This document shows, in pieces, positions 16,344 to 25,902 of a DNA stretch of 64,000 nucleotides. A model generated the notes under the pieces. The model saw only the letters and a program-made list of their open reading frames with translations. It made no database searches and was not told the DNA's origin. The stretch comes from Pinibacter aurantiacus (lineage in GTDB: Bacteria > Bacteroidota > Bacteroidia > Chitinophagales > Chitinophagaceae). A program made the position numbers and the translations under genes. How positions within the stretch are numbered: position 1 is the first letter of the stretch; each line of letters begins with the position of its first letter. The stretch is taken from NCBI RefSeq assembly GCF_019130065.1, contig NZ_JAHSPG010000003.1, positions 372,001-436,000 of the forward strand, read 5' to 3'.

Positions 16344-16351
16344 CAAAAGTA
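16344..16351 (-). promoter_or_regulatory. -7 box TACTTTTG of the MarR operon
   Basis: On the minus strand TACTTTTG abuts the palindrome at 16330-16343 and lies about 30 bases before the marR start. Confidence 0.55.
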
Positions 16352-16359
16352 AGAAGAAA

Positions 16360-16636
16360 ATTGAAAACGGAAAGTTGAAAATGGAGAGTTATGGGTAATA
16401 AGCAGCAAGTGGAATGGGAACGCAGGCCTAGTCTGGTTGGTAATTCACTACTGTTTAGCTAAGAAACTTTTTCAATTGTTTGGTTCCTATTACCAGTAAC
16501 GAAAGCCTGCTTGTCATCCCGACGAAGGAGGGATTTGAGAGACTACTTAATCACATTGTTATCGCCAATCCCAGATCCCTCCTTCGTCGGGATGACAAGC
16601 AACAGTCTTTTGATTCTTCGAAAATTTGTCTGAAAG
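16360..16636. repeat. gap with a 26-bp-arm palindrome (GTCATCCCGACGAAGGAGGGA)
   Basis: GAAAATTGAAAACGGAAAGT and related words at about 16363-16393 form a single arm. The arm at 16509-16534 (GCTTGTCATCCCGACGAAGG and more) pairs perfectly over 26 bases with 16575-16600; the loop is 40 bases. No coding region is convincing. The palindrome is a bacterial interspersed repeat type and may terminate transcription between the divergent flanks. Confidence 0.8.
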
Positions 16637-19012
16637 TCAATTCACTTCAAAGTAATGTGTGCCGCTTAAGCATTTACCATCTGCATCTATACCCTGCACC
16701 ACTACTACATATTTCCCTTTTTTATCCGAAGTATAAAATTCGATTTTTGAGGCGTTCGCATTGGTAAGTTTCAGATTTGGGCTCCAGTACAAAACGTTTC
16801 TAAAATCAGGCAAATGACTTCCAGCCTGCACATCCGTTTCGTATTTGGGTGAGTAAAATTCGCGCTGGCTCTGCAGGCTTTCATAATCAAACACTGTTGC
16901 TCTTGGATCAAGTTCAAAGCCGGGCAAATCACCTTTGTAGGTCACAAAATTTAGCACACCATCATAAACGGAATGACTAAAGTAGAAACGACGGGTCAGC
17001 ACATCGAGCTGGCGAACCTTTAACGGATCGTAAGCTACTATCTTATCCATGTCGAATACAGGCACGCCATCCAGCAATACCAGCGGATCAGTTGCCAGCA
17101 TTCTCTGCGAGTTGTTGTCGTAAATGTCAAAATGAAATTTTCCAGCACGTCTTCTCACATTCACCAGTTGCACATATTCACGCAACACTTCCTCCATGGT
17201 AGTGAAGCGAACGTAGTTGTCAAGCAAATAACTCAAATCCGGTTTTGAATAGAACATCGAGGTATCAAAGGCAGCGTCTGTAAACTGTCTTTGTTTTTCT
17301 CCTGTGTAGATATTCTGTACCTGTGTCGCAACACTTTGCTCTGCCAGGGTTGAAGGATTATTTACCGGTAAATAAAAACGGGCAAGAGAATCATTCACAT
17401 ACTTTTCGCTGAACGGATTTTGTACATCAATTCTGTACATCGTATCGCGCAGAGAATTTGTTTGCGCAATCACTTCGGCAGCACCATACATGTTACGCAT
17501 TTCGAACTTAACATGTCCCGAATCGTTACTCACATTGCAAAGAAAAACAGCTCGCGTACCGGGAACAGAAAGATAACATTCAATGCCTTCTGCAGGCAAG
17601 CCACTTCTCACGTCAATTATTTTCGCATTTACGATATGCGCTTTGATCTCGGGCTCATACATCAGCGTAGGCGCTTTATCCTGTAAAATATTTTTCCAGT
17701 CAAATCTTCGCCAGCCCTGTGTAAGCATCAGGTTATCGATAGCAGCCGTTGCATCTTTATCTTTTGAAAAATAGAACGAAGGCGATTCGATTGCACCTTT
17801 CAAGTCAGAGGAAAGGAGCAGGTAATCTCCCAACTTCATATCATCAAACTGTTGTAGAGAATCTATTCTGTAAACGGCGATGGATGCACTTGCCCTGTCA
17901 GCAATGTTTTGGCCGCGCACGTCGAGATTTACCCGGCTTCTGTTTCCATAAGTTTCTTTTTCGGGTTGCACCTGGAGCGAATCATTTCCCGTAGGAGGAA
18001 TAAAAAATAGCCGTTCGCAAACGGGCTGTTTGTTTTCATTAAAAATGGTGAGTTGTGTAATGCCTTCTGGCAATTCACTTTTGTTGATGGTAAAATTTGC
18101 CGCGCCGTTTTGTACAGCTGCAGAAAATGTCTTTTTTACAATGCCCCTTGTTTGAGCAACTAAATACACGGAGCGGTCATCAATATTTCCATTTACAGCT
18201 ATGTTAATACCCGCTGCATTTTCTTGTAGTGTCATTACCATCCCTTTGTCAAATGCAGCAGGCAACTGTTTAGAAGCAGTCAAGCCATTGCCAAAATGAA
18301 TGATCGCTTTATAAGTGTGTCCACTCTCAGGCTTAAAAACAAAATTTCCCATTCCAAATTTCAGCGGATGAAACGCAGTTACACTATCGTTGTTTTCATT
18401 TACAATACTTCCGCTGCACTCAATGCCTTTGCCGTATTTATCGCTTACTTTAAATGCAACCTTGCTTTGCAAGCCATTTACCAGGTTACCACCTTCTGGA
18501 AAAAATTGTATGTCGCAGGTGCTATCAGCATTCTTTCTTACAACGTCGCTTGGTTTCTGTGCGTTGATAACAGTGATTGTTTTTCTGAAGAAAAATGCTT
18601 CATCAAAATTCTTCATCCAGTTGGTATATGCGCGTAATTGATAGTTGCCAGAATTCAGATTCACCGGAACGTACAAAGAGCCATTCCCTTCGGCACTATC
18701 CATTTTTATTTTTGCCTGCAATACGGGACGATTGCTTTTATCAAGCAATTCCACATACACCACTTTACTCAGGTCAAGAGGCTTGTTAAAAGAAGCATCC
18801 ACAGCATAGGCCTTGAACCAAATGATCTCTCCGGTTTGATAAAAGTTTTTATCAGTATGCAAATAGATCTTTTCCTGGATGGTTTTGCTATTGTAGCTAT
18901 ACAGATGTTGCTTTACGGATGCAGTTACATTCTGGGCATGGGTATGTTGCACAAAAAAATGTGCAGCAGCAAAAGACAAAACAGTTATTAAAGAGCCTTT
19001 GAAATTTCTCAT
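16637..19012 (-). CDS. large secreted MG2-like protein, last gene of the receptor operon
   Basis: Exported protein of 791 residues with a signal peptide (1-26, ending HTHAQ). The N-terminal part (IQEKIYLHTDKNFYQTGEIIWFKAY, about 40-65) is the macroglobulin MG2-type beta domain seen in many Bacteroidota surface proteins. Near the C-terminus, DPLVLLDGVPVFDMDKIVAYDPLKVRQLDVLTRRF (about 645-680) resembles the plug domain of TonB-dependent receptors, but no barrel follows. It lies 35 bases after the DUF4249 lipoprotein gene and is probably cotranscribed with the receptor. A periplasmic or surface accessory of the uptake system is inferred; function is not established. Confidence 0.75.
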   Translation of the reverse strand: MRNFKGSLITVLSFAAAHFFVQHTHAQNVTASVKQHLYSYNSKTIQEKIYLHTDKNFYQTGEIIWFKAYAVDASFNKPLDLSKVVYVELLDKSNRPVLQAKIKMDSAEGNGSLYVPVNLNSGNYQLRAYTNWMKNFDEAFFFRKTITVINAQKPSDVVRKNADSTCDIQFFPEGGNLVNGLQSKVAFKVSDKYGKGIECSGSIVNENNDSVTAFHPLKFGMGNFVFKPESGHTYKAIIHFGNGLTASKQLPAAFDKGMVMTLQENAAGINIAVNGNIDDRSVYLVAQTRGIVKKTFSAAVQNGAANFTINKSELPEGITQLTIFNENKQPVCERLFFIPPTGNDSLQVQPEKETYGNRSRVNLDVRGQNIADRASASIAVYRIDSLQQFDDMKLGDYLLLSSDLKGAIESPSFYFSKDKDATAAIDNLMLTQGWRRFDWKNILQDKAPTLMYEPEIKAHIVNAKIIDVRSGLPAEGIECYLSVPGTRAVFLCNVSNDSGHVKFEMRNMYGAAEVIAQTNSLRDTMYRIDVQNPFSEKYVNDSLARFYLPVNNPSTLAEQSVATQVQNIYTGEKQRQFTDAAFDTSMFYSKPDLSYLLDNYVRFTTMEEVLREYVQLVNVRRRAGKFHFDIYDNNSQRMLATDPLVLLDGVPVFDMDKIVAYDPLKVRQLDVLTRRFYFSHSVYDGVLNFVTYKGDLPGFELDPRATVFDYESLQSQREFYSPKYETDVQAGSHLPDFRNVLYWSPNLKLTNANASKIEFYTSDKKGKYVVVVQGIDADGKCLSGTHYFEVN

Positions 19013-19046
19013 TTCCGGTTGCTTTAATGCTTTTGATTGTTAAGGG

Positions 19047-20216
19047 TTATTGCCAAAAATCAGGCTTGGTTGTGCTGCCACCTCTTGCTCTGCAATCGGC
19101 GCAATAATTACTTGTATAGGTATAGGCTATAATGGCGGGACCAAAATAAACGGGACTAACACCTAACACAACCTCTGGCCCGGGACGAAACGCCTCTCTT
19201 ATCTTGTCGGGTACATTGTCTACTGTATCCTCACGGCAACTTTCATAACCTGTTGTTATATAAACATAGCCATTTAACTGATTGTGGGATATAAATATCC
19301 TTTGCTGTTGTACTGACGTTGCATAAAAGAAACCAACCACTATTTCTGTTGAATCGTTCGACTGCCGAATGTTTCCATTCAGTTCAGACGGTTGTGCATC
19401 AAATATGGATCCCAACTGTTCTGTATTTTTCCGCATGAGATCCAGGTATGTGTAGGCATCTTTTGTAAGGGCATATTGATTAACCAATATGCTGTATTTG
19501 TTCTGCAGTTTATTTGTAGAATAAGAAAGAAATGTCAGAGGTTTCTCGAATACCACATCCGTCGCCAATCTTTCTGTAGAGGTTACAATAATGTTGGTTG
19601 AGTTTCCACTGATCCAGCAAGTATGAATATCATTATTTACAAGATCCCGGGGATCGAGCGCATTTGTTGCAGGATTATAAACGATTGAAGAAAACAGGAT
19701 AGTGTTGTACTGCCAGGTTTCTCTGTAATCCCACATGTAATAAATGGTCTTGTTTTGTGAATCATGCGTATTAGCGTATATCTGTACGCCATCACTTTTT
19801 TGTTTCCAGCTAATGCTGTCTATAGCAGGCGACATCTTTCCTTCTACCCATGCAGAATTGTATTCCTTTTGATCTCTTGTAACGATGCGCAACCTGTATT
19901 TTCTTGCCGGGTCCAATGTAGCCGCATTTGAGGTATACACACCGGGCGATGTTTCAAACAAGTTATATGCGCCATTTACATCATCAAACAGCAACACTAT
20001 CGCGCCACTTTCTGTTTTGTAAAAAAAACTGGAATCCAGTGACGTCGTACGTGACAGTTTAATTGTGCTTTTGCTGTTGGGGGTAAGATTAGCAAATCCT
20101 TCCACCACCAGGTAACCCGTGCCGGGAGAGGGTATTTTTACATTGTATTCTTCTTTGCATGCCGCAAACAACATTACGATTGCGCAGAAGAAACTTATTC
20201 TTATCGTCATTTTCAT
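19047..20216 (-). CDS. DUF4249 lipoprotein, partner of the TonB-dependent receptor
   Basis: Lipoprotein of 389 residues. The signal peptide ends in MLFAAC with Cys20 as the lipidated residue; GYLVVEGFANLTPNSKSTIKLSRT (about 34-57) is typical of the DUF4249 family. Such proteins are encoded next to TonB-dependent receptors, presumably as extracellular or periplasmic partners, somewhat like SusD for SusC. The start is ten bases after the receptor stop, so translation is probably coupled. Two C-terminal cysteines (YCADC) may form a disulfide. The ligand is unknown. Confidence 0.85.
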   Translation of the reverse strand: MKMTIRISFFCAIVMLFAACKEEYNVKIPSPGTGYLVVEGFANLTPNSKSTIKLSRTTSLDSSFFYKTESGAIVLLFDDVNGAYNLFETSPGVYTSNAATLDPARKYRLRIVTRDQKEYNSAWVEGKMSPAIDSISWKQKSDGVQIYANTHDSQNKTIYYMWDYRETWQYNTILFSSIVYNPATNALDPRDLVNNDIHTCWISGNSTNIIVTSTERLATDVVFEKPLTFLSYSTNKLQNKYSILVNQYALTKDAYTYLDLMRKNTEQLGSIFDAQPSELNGNIRQSNDSTEIVVGFFYATSVQQQRIFISHNQLNGYVYITTGYESCREDTVDNVPDKIREAFRPGPEVVLGVSPVYFGPAIIAYTYTSNYCADCRARGGSTTKPDFWQ

Positions 20217-20226
20217 GTTCCTTTTT

Positions 20227-22989
20227 TTAAAACCTGATATTAAAATTCACATACGGTATAGCACTTCCAAAAATGGAAAGCTTGTAACCTTGCACCTTTC
20301 CGTTTTCCGATGTATAGTAAACAGAGTAAGGATTTTTTCTGCCCGTCAAATTATATACGCCGATTGTCCATGAGTTGTGCGTTTTTTGATGCACCTTATG
20401 ATTGCCTTCAATGTTCATAGCAAAGTCCATACGGAAATAATCAGGAATGCGGTATGCGTTTCTATCTGAATACAGCGTACGTGCAGAACCGCCGTAATAG
20501 AATATTCCAGTCGGTAAGGTTATCGGCCTTCCTGTAGAATACGTTGCATTAAGCGATGTACTGAAACGGTGTGAGAATCTGTAGTTGCCAACAAGTGTCA
20601 CATCGTGAGGCTTGTCATAATTGGATGGATAGAACGCGCCTTTATTTACAGGCTCTCCGACAGTTGGGTCATCCATTTTCAATAATGTTCTTGAGTAGGT
20701 ATAACTTAACCAGCCGTTCAATTTGCCCTGCGTTTTCCTTATCAAAAATTCCACGCCGTAAGCTTTACCTTTTGTATTGATAACATCTGTTTCAATGTGA
20801 TGATTCAACACCAGTTGCGCTCCGCTTTTATAATCGAGATAATCTTTTATGTGCTTATAATACACTTCAACTGAAGTCTCGATGGTATTTGATTTGAAAT
20901 TTTTGTAAATACCAAAAGATATCTGATCTCCAAACTGCGGCTTAATATTTGGATCACTCAATTTCCAGATGTCTGTAGGAGCCATTGCTGTTGTGTTTGA
21001 CAGCATATGTATATATTGCCTTTGGGTATTATAACCTGCTTTTATCGAAAGGTTATCTGTGATTGAATACCTCGCGGAAACGCGAAACTCAGGGCCATGA
21101 TATGTTTTGGTCACCTGCCCCTTTGAATAAACGGATGTGTCAACGATATTATCTTCTGTTTTTGGCAATCCGGGCGCATAGTTGTTGATCGTTTGCGGCC
21201 CCATGTTGTTGAACATAGAATATCTCACACCGCCTTCAATGGTTAAGTTTTGTGTAACATTGTATTTATCGTTCACATACAACGCACTTTCAAATGCCTG
21301 CTCTGCCGGCACCACATCCGGCACGGTGATCGCTTTGTCGCCCAGCGGTTGCAAATTTCCAGGATGCAATTTGTAATGCAACGTACTGCCGCCAAAATCA
21401 AGTGTGTGTTTGCTGTTGAGGTAATAATTAAATCCTGCTCTTAAATACAACTGATTGATATCAAACTTAAGATCATATGCATTCACAGGATTTGCATCGC
21501 TGCTGATATTGTATTTGTATCCATCGTAACCTGTAACAACGGTTGCATTCATTTTATTGTTGAAAATGTGCTTCCATTTAACCGATACGTTTTGATTCGA
21601 ATAACCGTAGGTTGTATCGTTGTTAAGATTAAATCGATCCTTACTAAAATAGCCCGTTACAAACAATGTGTTCTTTTTATTCATCTCATAGTTTGCATTC
21701 AGATTCAGATCATAAAAATTCGCTTTGCTGTTTTTGTATTGGTCTGGTAACGCCTTCAGCAGCCAATTGGCGTAGGTCGTTCTACCACCAAGGATAAAAG
21801 ATGCTTTATCTTTTATCAACGGGCCTTCAATATTCACGCGGCTTGTAAGCAAGCCAATACCTGCAGAACCAGTGAAATCTTTTTTATTTCCTTCCCTGCT
21901 TTTAATATCTAATACCGATGAAAGCCTGCCGCCATATTTTGGAGGAATACTGCCTTTAAAGAGCTCCACATCTTTCACTACTTCCGGATTGAAAGCGGAG
22001 AACATACCAAAGAAATGCGAGGGATTGTAAATCGTCGCGTCGTTAAATAGAATAAGGTTTTGATCAGCAGAACCACCGCGAACATTGAGCCCTGTGCTCG
22101 CTTCCCCTACCGATTTTACGCCCGGCAAGGTTAGCACCACTCTCAGCAGGTCAGCTTCGCCAAACGCAACCGGCACTTGCTTGATCGCTTTAATGTCTAT
22201 CCTTTGCACACCCATTTGCGTGCTCTTTACGTTGCTGGCTTTTGCAGAGGACACGATCACATTTTTCAATGCCAGCACCTGGCTTTGCAAATCAATGTTC
22301 ATCTTGCCATCGCTGTATACCATTATTTGCCTGCGGCTATCACGCATGCCAATACTCTGAATGTTCAGCACATGCCGGCCACGGGGAAGCACAATGGAGT
22401 AATACCCATATTGATCGGTTGACGTTCCTATTCTCGGTTTGTCGATAAAAACAGATGCCCCGGCTACAGGCTCTCCTGTTTTTGCATCGCGTATATAACC
22501 CGCTACGTTAATGCCGGCAGACTGAGGGGCTGCATTTTTGTCACCCACTTCATACAACTTATTTTCAAGAATGGCTTTTTGTTTTGTTTCCGTTTCCTGG
22601 TACTCCTCCAGCAAGCCGCTGCTACGCGTCTTATTGGGATTGCCCGCATCGAAGTATCCTTCCGGCAATGCCGTTTTCACCAGCATTCCTCTCGTTACAA
22701 ATACGTTGTTGTTATTGTCGATGGAAAAAGTATTCTCTGTACTTGCAAGTCCCTTCTCCAGCACTTTTTCAAGCGGTTCATTTTTTACGGAAATATTTAT
22801 TTTTATGGTGTCAAGCTGTGCAGTGTCGTAGTAGAAATGATAGTGCGTTTGCCTTTGCAACTCCAGCAAAAATTGCTCAACCCGCATATCTTCAAATGAT
22901 CCGGTGATCATTTTTTTCTCCTTTTGCGCTATCGCAAAATGAGTAGTGAGCAATAGCATGGTAGTTACTATGCAGAAATAGAATTTCAT
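20227..22989 (-). CDS. TonB-dependent receptor with STN domain
   Basis: Outer-membrane receptor of 920 residues. Order of domains: signal peptide (1-21), STN domain (about 28-100; EDMRVEQFLLELQRQTHYHFYY), linker, carboxypeptidase-regulatory domain (about 163-240; VAGYIRDAKTGEPVAGASVF), plug (about 265-375; LPGVKSVGEASTGLNVRGGS, GSIPPKYGGRLSSVLD) and a beta-barrel ending in the aromatic VNFNIRF. The STN domain implies cell-surface signalling to an anti-sigma factor, although no sigma/anti-sigma pair adjoins it directly (one lies 3 kb away on the other strand). The substrate is unknown. It is the core of a four-gene operon. Confidence 0.93.
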   Translation of the reverse strand: MKFYFCIVTTMLLLTTHFAIAQKEKKMITGSFEDMRVEQFLLELQRQTHYHFYYDTAQLDTIKINISVKNEPLEKVLEKGLASTENTFSIDNNNNVFVTRGMLVKTALPEGYFDAGNPNKTRSSGLLEEYQETETKQKAILENKLYEVGDKNAAPQSAGINVAGYIRDAKTGEPVAGASVFIDKPRIGTSTDQYGYYSIVLPRGRHVLNIQSIGMRDSRRQIMVYSDGKMNIDLQSQVLALKNVIVSSAKASNVKSTQMGVQRIDIKAIKQVPVAFGEADLLRVVLTLPGVKSVGEASTGLNVRGGSADQNLILFNDATIYNPSHFFGMFSAFNPEVVKDVELFKGSIPPKYGGRLSSVLDIKSREGNKKDFTGSAGIGLLTSRVNIEGPLIKDKASFILGGRTTYANWLLKALPDQYKNSKANFYDLNLNANYEMNKKNTLFVTGYFSKDRFNLNNDTTYGYSNQNVSVKWKHIFNNKMNATVVTGYDGYKYNISSDANPVNAYDLKFDINQLYLRAGFNYYLNSKHTLDFGGSTLHYKLHPGNLQPLGDKAITVPDVVPAEQAFESALYVNDKYNVTQNLTIEGGVRYSMFNNMGPQTINNYAPGLPKTEDNIVDTSVYSKGQVTKTYHGPEFRVSARYSITDNLSIKAGYNTQRQYIHMLSNTTAMAPTDIWKLSDPNIKPQFGDQISFGIYKNFKSNTIETSVEVYYKHIKDYLDYKSGAQLVLNHHIETDVINTKGKAYGVEFLIRKTQGKLNGWLSYTYSRTLLKMDDPTVGEPVNKGAFYPSNYDKPHDVTLVGNYRFSHRFSTSLNATYSTGRPITLPTGIFYYGGSARTLYSDRNAYRIPDYFRMDFAMNIEGNHKVHQKTHNSWTIGVYNLTGRKNPYSVYYTSENGKVQGYKLSIFGSAIPYVNFNIRF

Positions 22990-23027
22990 TTATTCAGAAT
23001 TGGTCGGTTTGGGTAAATGTTGTTGTA

Positions 23028-23771
23028 TTATAGCGAATCGTAATAAGCTACAGATTTTGCCAGTGCGTTGTCCTGATCCCGCCTGAAGTCCAGGTTGTTC
23101 CTCCGTATGTATTGCTGCAATTGCTTTTTCTTATCTGCGTACACTCTCAGTACATCTTTTTTGCCGCCCACGGAATAGTATGTATTTCCCTTCTTTATGG
23201 CGAATGCGTTGTTATCATTTATGTAACGCAGAATTCCCTCGTTAGTAGTCAACTCTTCCGTTATCTTTTTTCTGTTTCTTTTTAAAAGCATGTTATCATT
23301 GTGTTCATAGAGTACGGCATAAATACCCGGAGATATCGCCGCTTTAGCAGTATCCGTTTTAAGGTAAATAAACGTGGTATTGAACAAGTAAAATCTGTTA
23401 ACCCTGTCATTGACGACACAAATGCGTGCATTGTTCTTTGGCTGGACAACGATTAACTGATCTCTGATCAGATCGTATCGTAAACCCACATTTTGATACA
23501 ACACACCTTCGTATCTAATCCAGCCGGTGTCCATCTGATCTTTGTAATAATAGGGCTGGCCTTCCTGGAAGCGAAATGGATAACCGTAATACTCCGGCCC
23601 CGTGTACAATCCTTCCTCGGGATATAATGCTTTATGATAAATTGATTTTGCGTTTTCTATAGCCGACGCGTAGGCAATACTGTCTTCCGCAGTACTTTGG
23701 GAAAAGGCTCTGGTTGAAAAAAAGAAACAGCAAAAGAACAACAGGAAGTTCCGTGCGTGATTACTTTTCAT
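23028..23771 (-). CDS. secreted protein of unknown function, first gene of the receptor operon
   Basis: Exported protein of about 247 residues with signal peptide (1-24, ending RAFSQ). It has many aromatic residues (GPEYYGYPFRFQEGQPYYYK) and an all-beta look. I recognise no family. ATG 23771 gives a clean signal peptide; the longer frame to 23828 would run through an inverted repeat. The stop is 38 bases before the receptor gene, so it is probably cotranscribed. Proteins of this kind often precede STN-type receptors in Chitinophagaceae, but the role is not known to me. Confidence 0.7.
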   Translation of the reverse strand: MKSNHARNFLLFFCCFFFSTRAFSQSTAEDSIAYASAIENAKSIYHKALYPEEGLYTGPEYYGYPFRFQEGQPYYYKDQMDTGWIRYEGVLYQNVGLRYDLIRDQLIVVQPKNNARICVVNDRVNRFYLFNTTFIYLKTDTAKAAISPGIYAVLYEHNDNMLLKRNRKKITEELTTNEGILRYINDNNAFAIKKGNTYYSVGGKKDVLRVYADKKKQLQQYIRRNNLDFRRDQDNALAKSVAYYDSL

Positions 23772-23787
23772 ATGTGTTGCAGGTATT

Positions 23788-23824
23788 AAATCGTTCCATT
23801 GAATATTTTTTAATGAAACGATTT
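23788..23824 (-). promoter_or_regulatory. inverted repeat upstream of the receptor operon
   Basis: AAATCGTTCCATT and AATGAAACGATTT are reverse complements over 13 bases with one mismatch, separated by 11 bases. It lies 17 bases upstream of the first start codon. It could be an operator or a leader hairpin. Confidence 0.45.
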
Positions 23825-23973
23825 CCAAAATAATAAAAATTCATTGAGGTTCAGCCTTTAATCAGGTAATAAATAGTACTTGATAAGTATTTATAAATGA
23901 TATGAAACCGAATGATCAAACATGCAACCTGTCCTAAATGAAAAAAATATGTCCCTTAACCAATCATTTATCT

Positions 23974-24002
23974 TTTGAAATAATAGGTTCTACTTATTTT
24001 CG
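23974..24002 (+). promoter_or_regulatory. promoter of the glycosyltransferase-rsmG operon
   Basis: TTTG (23974-23977), a 17-base spacer, then TATTTTCG (23995-24002), one base from the TAnnTTTG consensus. The start codon follows 34 bases later. Confidence 0.5.
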
Positions 24003-24036
24003 CAGCTCATTGCAGTAACCCCGCAATTACCTAGGC

Positions 24037-25170
24037 ATGGAAATTTTTCTTTCAAAATCAGGCTGGCAGTTGGTCATTTTTGGTTTGTTTTGTGTTATTT
24101 CTTTAATACAGCTTATTTACATTTTGAGGCTTTTTGGGAAACTGGCTTTTTATAAAACGCCTTCCAAAGAGCACATGCAGCAACATCCTGTTTCTGTAAT
24201 TGTTTGCGCAAGAGACGAAGCGGGAAATCTTACACGCAATTTACCAGGCATACTTGTTCAAAAATATCCTTCTACCAATGAAGTGATTGTTGTCAATCAC
24301 AACAGCCAGGACGAAACAAGATTTTTGCTGGATGAGTTCAAGAAAACTTTTAAAAATTTATACGCGGTAAACCTGGAAAACGATGCCTTAGGTATCCCGG
24401 GGAAAAAATATCCTTTATCTATCGGCATTAAAGAGGCCAAATATGAAGTGCTGCTTTTAACGGATGCCGATTGTGTTCCTGCTTCTGAAGACTGGATCGA
24501 GCACATGCAGGATGGCTACGATAAAGGCACTGAGATTGTAATAGGTTATGGCGCATATTTTAAAAGACCCGGCTTCTTAAATAAACTTATCCGTTTCGAA
24601 ACTTTTCATGCAGCGCTGCAATACCTGTCATATGCTATTGCGGGAATGCCGTACATGGGCGTAGGAAGAAATCTTTCTTATAAGAAAAATCTCTTCTTGC
24701 GTAATAAAGGTTTTTCGTTTACCAACCATTTACCCGGCGGCGATGATGATCTGTTCATCAACAAAGTGGCTACAAAAACCAATACCAGGGTGGTTATTCA
24801 TCCCGATTCATTTACACTTTCAGAACCGAAGAGAAGCTTTGGCGATTGGATGCGTCAAAAGAACAGGCATTTTTCTACCGCTAAATATTATAAACCGAAG
24901 CACAAGTTTTTATTGGGGCTGTATACAGCTTCTCAGTTTTTATTTTACCCTTTGTTTATTGCGACGCTTATATTCTTTGACTGGAGATTGGCGCTCGGTA
25001 TTTTCGCGCTTAGATTTATTTCGCAGGGCTTTATTTATTATAAGGCCATGAAGCAATTGAACGAAAAAGATCTTTGGCCACTGTGGTGGTTATTTGATCT
25101 CTGGATGTTTTTGTTTTATTGCATCTTTGCACCAGCATTGTGGAAAAAACCGAAAACTTCATGGAACTAG
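24037..25170 (+). CDS. membrane-bound family 2 glycosyltransferase
   Basis: GT2 transferase of 377 residues. One N-terminal helix (about 10-30), a GT-A domain with SVIVCARDEAGNL (about 53-65), DADCVPAS (about 135-142, the DxD-type metal site), GGDDDLF and RQKNRHF (the QxxRW-like acceptor motif), then three C-terminal helices. This layout is that of inner-membrane enzymes polymerising or extending cell-surface glycans. The last ten bases overlap the rsmG start, indicating cotranscription and coupled translation. Confidence 0.87.
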   Translation: MEIFLSKSGWQLVIFGLFCVISLIQLIYILRLFGKLAFYKTPSKEHMQQHPVSVIVCARDEAGNLTRNLPGILVQKYPSTNEVIVVNHNSQDETRFLLDEFKKTFKNLYAVNLENDALGIPGKKYPLSIGIKEAKYEVLLLTDADCVPASEDWIEHMQDGYDKGTEIVIGYGAYFKRPGFLNKLIRFETFHAALQYLSYAIAGMPYMGVGRNLSYKKNLFLRNKGFSFTNHLPGGDDDLFINKVATKTNTRVVIHPDSFTLSEPKRSFGDWMRQKNRHFSTAKYYKPKHKFLLGLYTASQFLFYPLFIATLIFFDWRLALGIFALRFISQGFIYYKAMKQLNEKDLWPLWWLFDLWMFLFYCIFAPALWKKPKTSWN

Positions 25171-25805
25171 TATTAAAATATTTCAGCGACTTCACTCCCC
25201 AACAATTACAACAGTTGGAAGGATTGGGAGAACTATATAAAGAGTGGAACGAAAAAATAAATGTCATCTCCAGAAAGAACATCGAAAGCCTTTACGAGCA
25301 ACACGTATTGCATTCATTAAGCATCGCTGCGGTTTTTGATTTTCCTAAGGGGTACGAGGTTGTTGACCTCGGCACCGGTGGCGGCTTTCCGGGCATTCCA
25401 CTGGCTATTTTCTTTCCGGAGGTACAGTTTCACCTGGTAGACAGTATCAATAAAAAGTTGAAGGTTGTTGAAGCTGTGGCAGAGGGAATCGGCTTAAAAA
25501 ATGTAACAGTTCAGCACACGCGTGTTGAGGAAATAAAGAACAGGAAATTTGACTGCGTGGTTTCCCGTGCCGTAGCTCCACTAAGAGATCTGTGGCAGTG
25601 GGGCAAACCGTTGATGAAGAAAAATAAAGCAGCCGTTGCCGGCGAAAATGATTCTATACGCGCCTCCGGACTTATCTGTCTCAAAGGCGGCGATCTTGCA
25701 CAGGAAGTTCATGAAAGCGGCCTTCGTCCTCACATTGTACCAATAGACGACATCTTTGAAGAAGAGTTTTTTAAGGAGAAGTTTATTGTGAATGTGCCGC
25801 ATTAA
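25161..25805 (+). CDS. rsmG: 16S rRNA (guanine-N7) methyltransferase RsmG
   Basis: Methylates N7 of G527 in 16S rRNA using S-adenosylmethionine. The SAM-binding motif VDLGTGGGFPGIPLA and the family motif WNEKINVISRK are present; VVSRAVAPL marks the second half of the fold. The start is ATG 25161 (MELVLKYFSD), overlapping the glycosyltransferase stop by ten bases; the longer frame from 25119 lies wholly within the upstream gene. The length of 214 residues is normal. Confidence 0.93.
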   Translation: MELVLKYFSDFTPQQLQQLEGLGELYKEWNEKINVISRKNIESLYEQHVLHSLSIAAVFDFPKGYEVVDLGTGGGFPGIPLAIFFPEVQFHLVDSINKKLKVVEAVAEGIGLKNVTVQHTRVEEIKNRKFDCVVSRAVAPLRDLWQWGKPLMKKNKAAVAGENDSIRASGLICLKGGDLAQEVHESGLRPHIVPIDDIFEEEFFKEKFIVNVPH

Positions 25806-25806
25806 A

Positions 25807-25902
25807 GTGTACGATGTTTGATGTACGCTGTACGATAGTTATTATGGAGTATCACTCTAACGGGTTTTCGTACACCGAACATCGTACTTCGTACCTTCCT
25901 CC
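25807..25902. repeat. TACGATG-word inverted arms
   Basis: The left arm (25807-25836) GTGTACGATGTTTGATGTAC and more pairs imperfectly with the right arm (about 25868-25902) CGTACACCGAACATCGTACT and more. A second copy lies at 39370-39465. It separates rsmG from the sigma-factor gene and inflates the apparent N-terminus of the latter. Confidence 0.75.

Noticed and set aside
16509-16600. Ends of an insertion sequence or MITE
   Set aside because: The 40-base loop is too short for a typical MITE and there is no transposase or target-site duplication that I can see; a REP-like palindrome is more likely.
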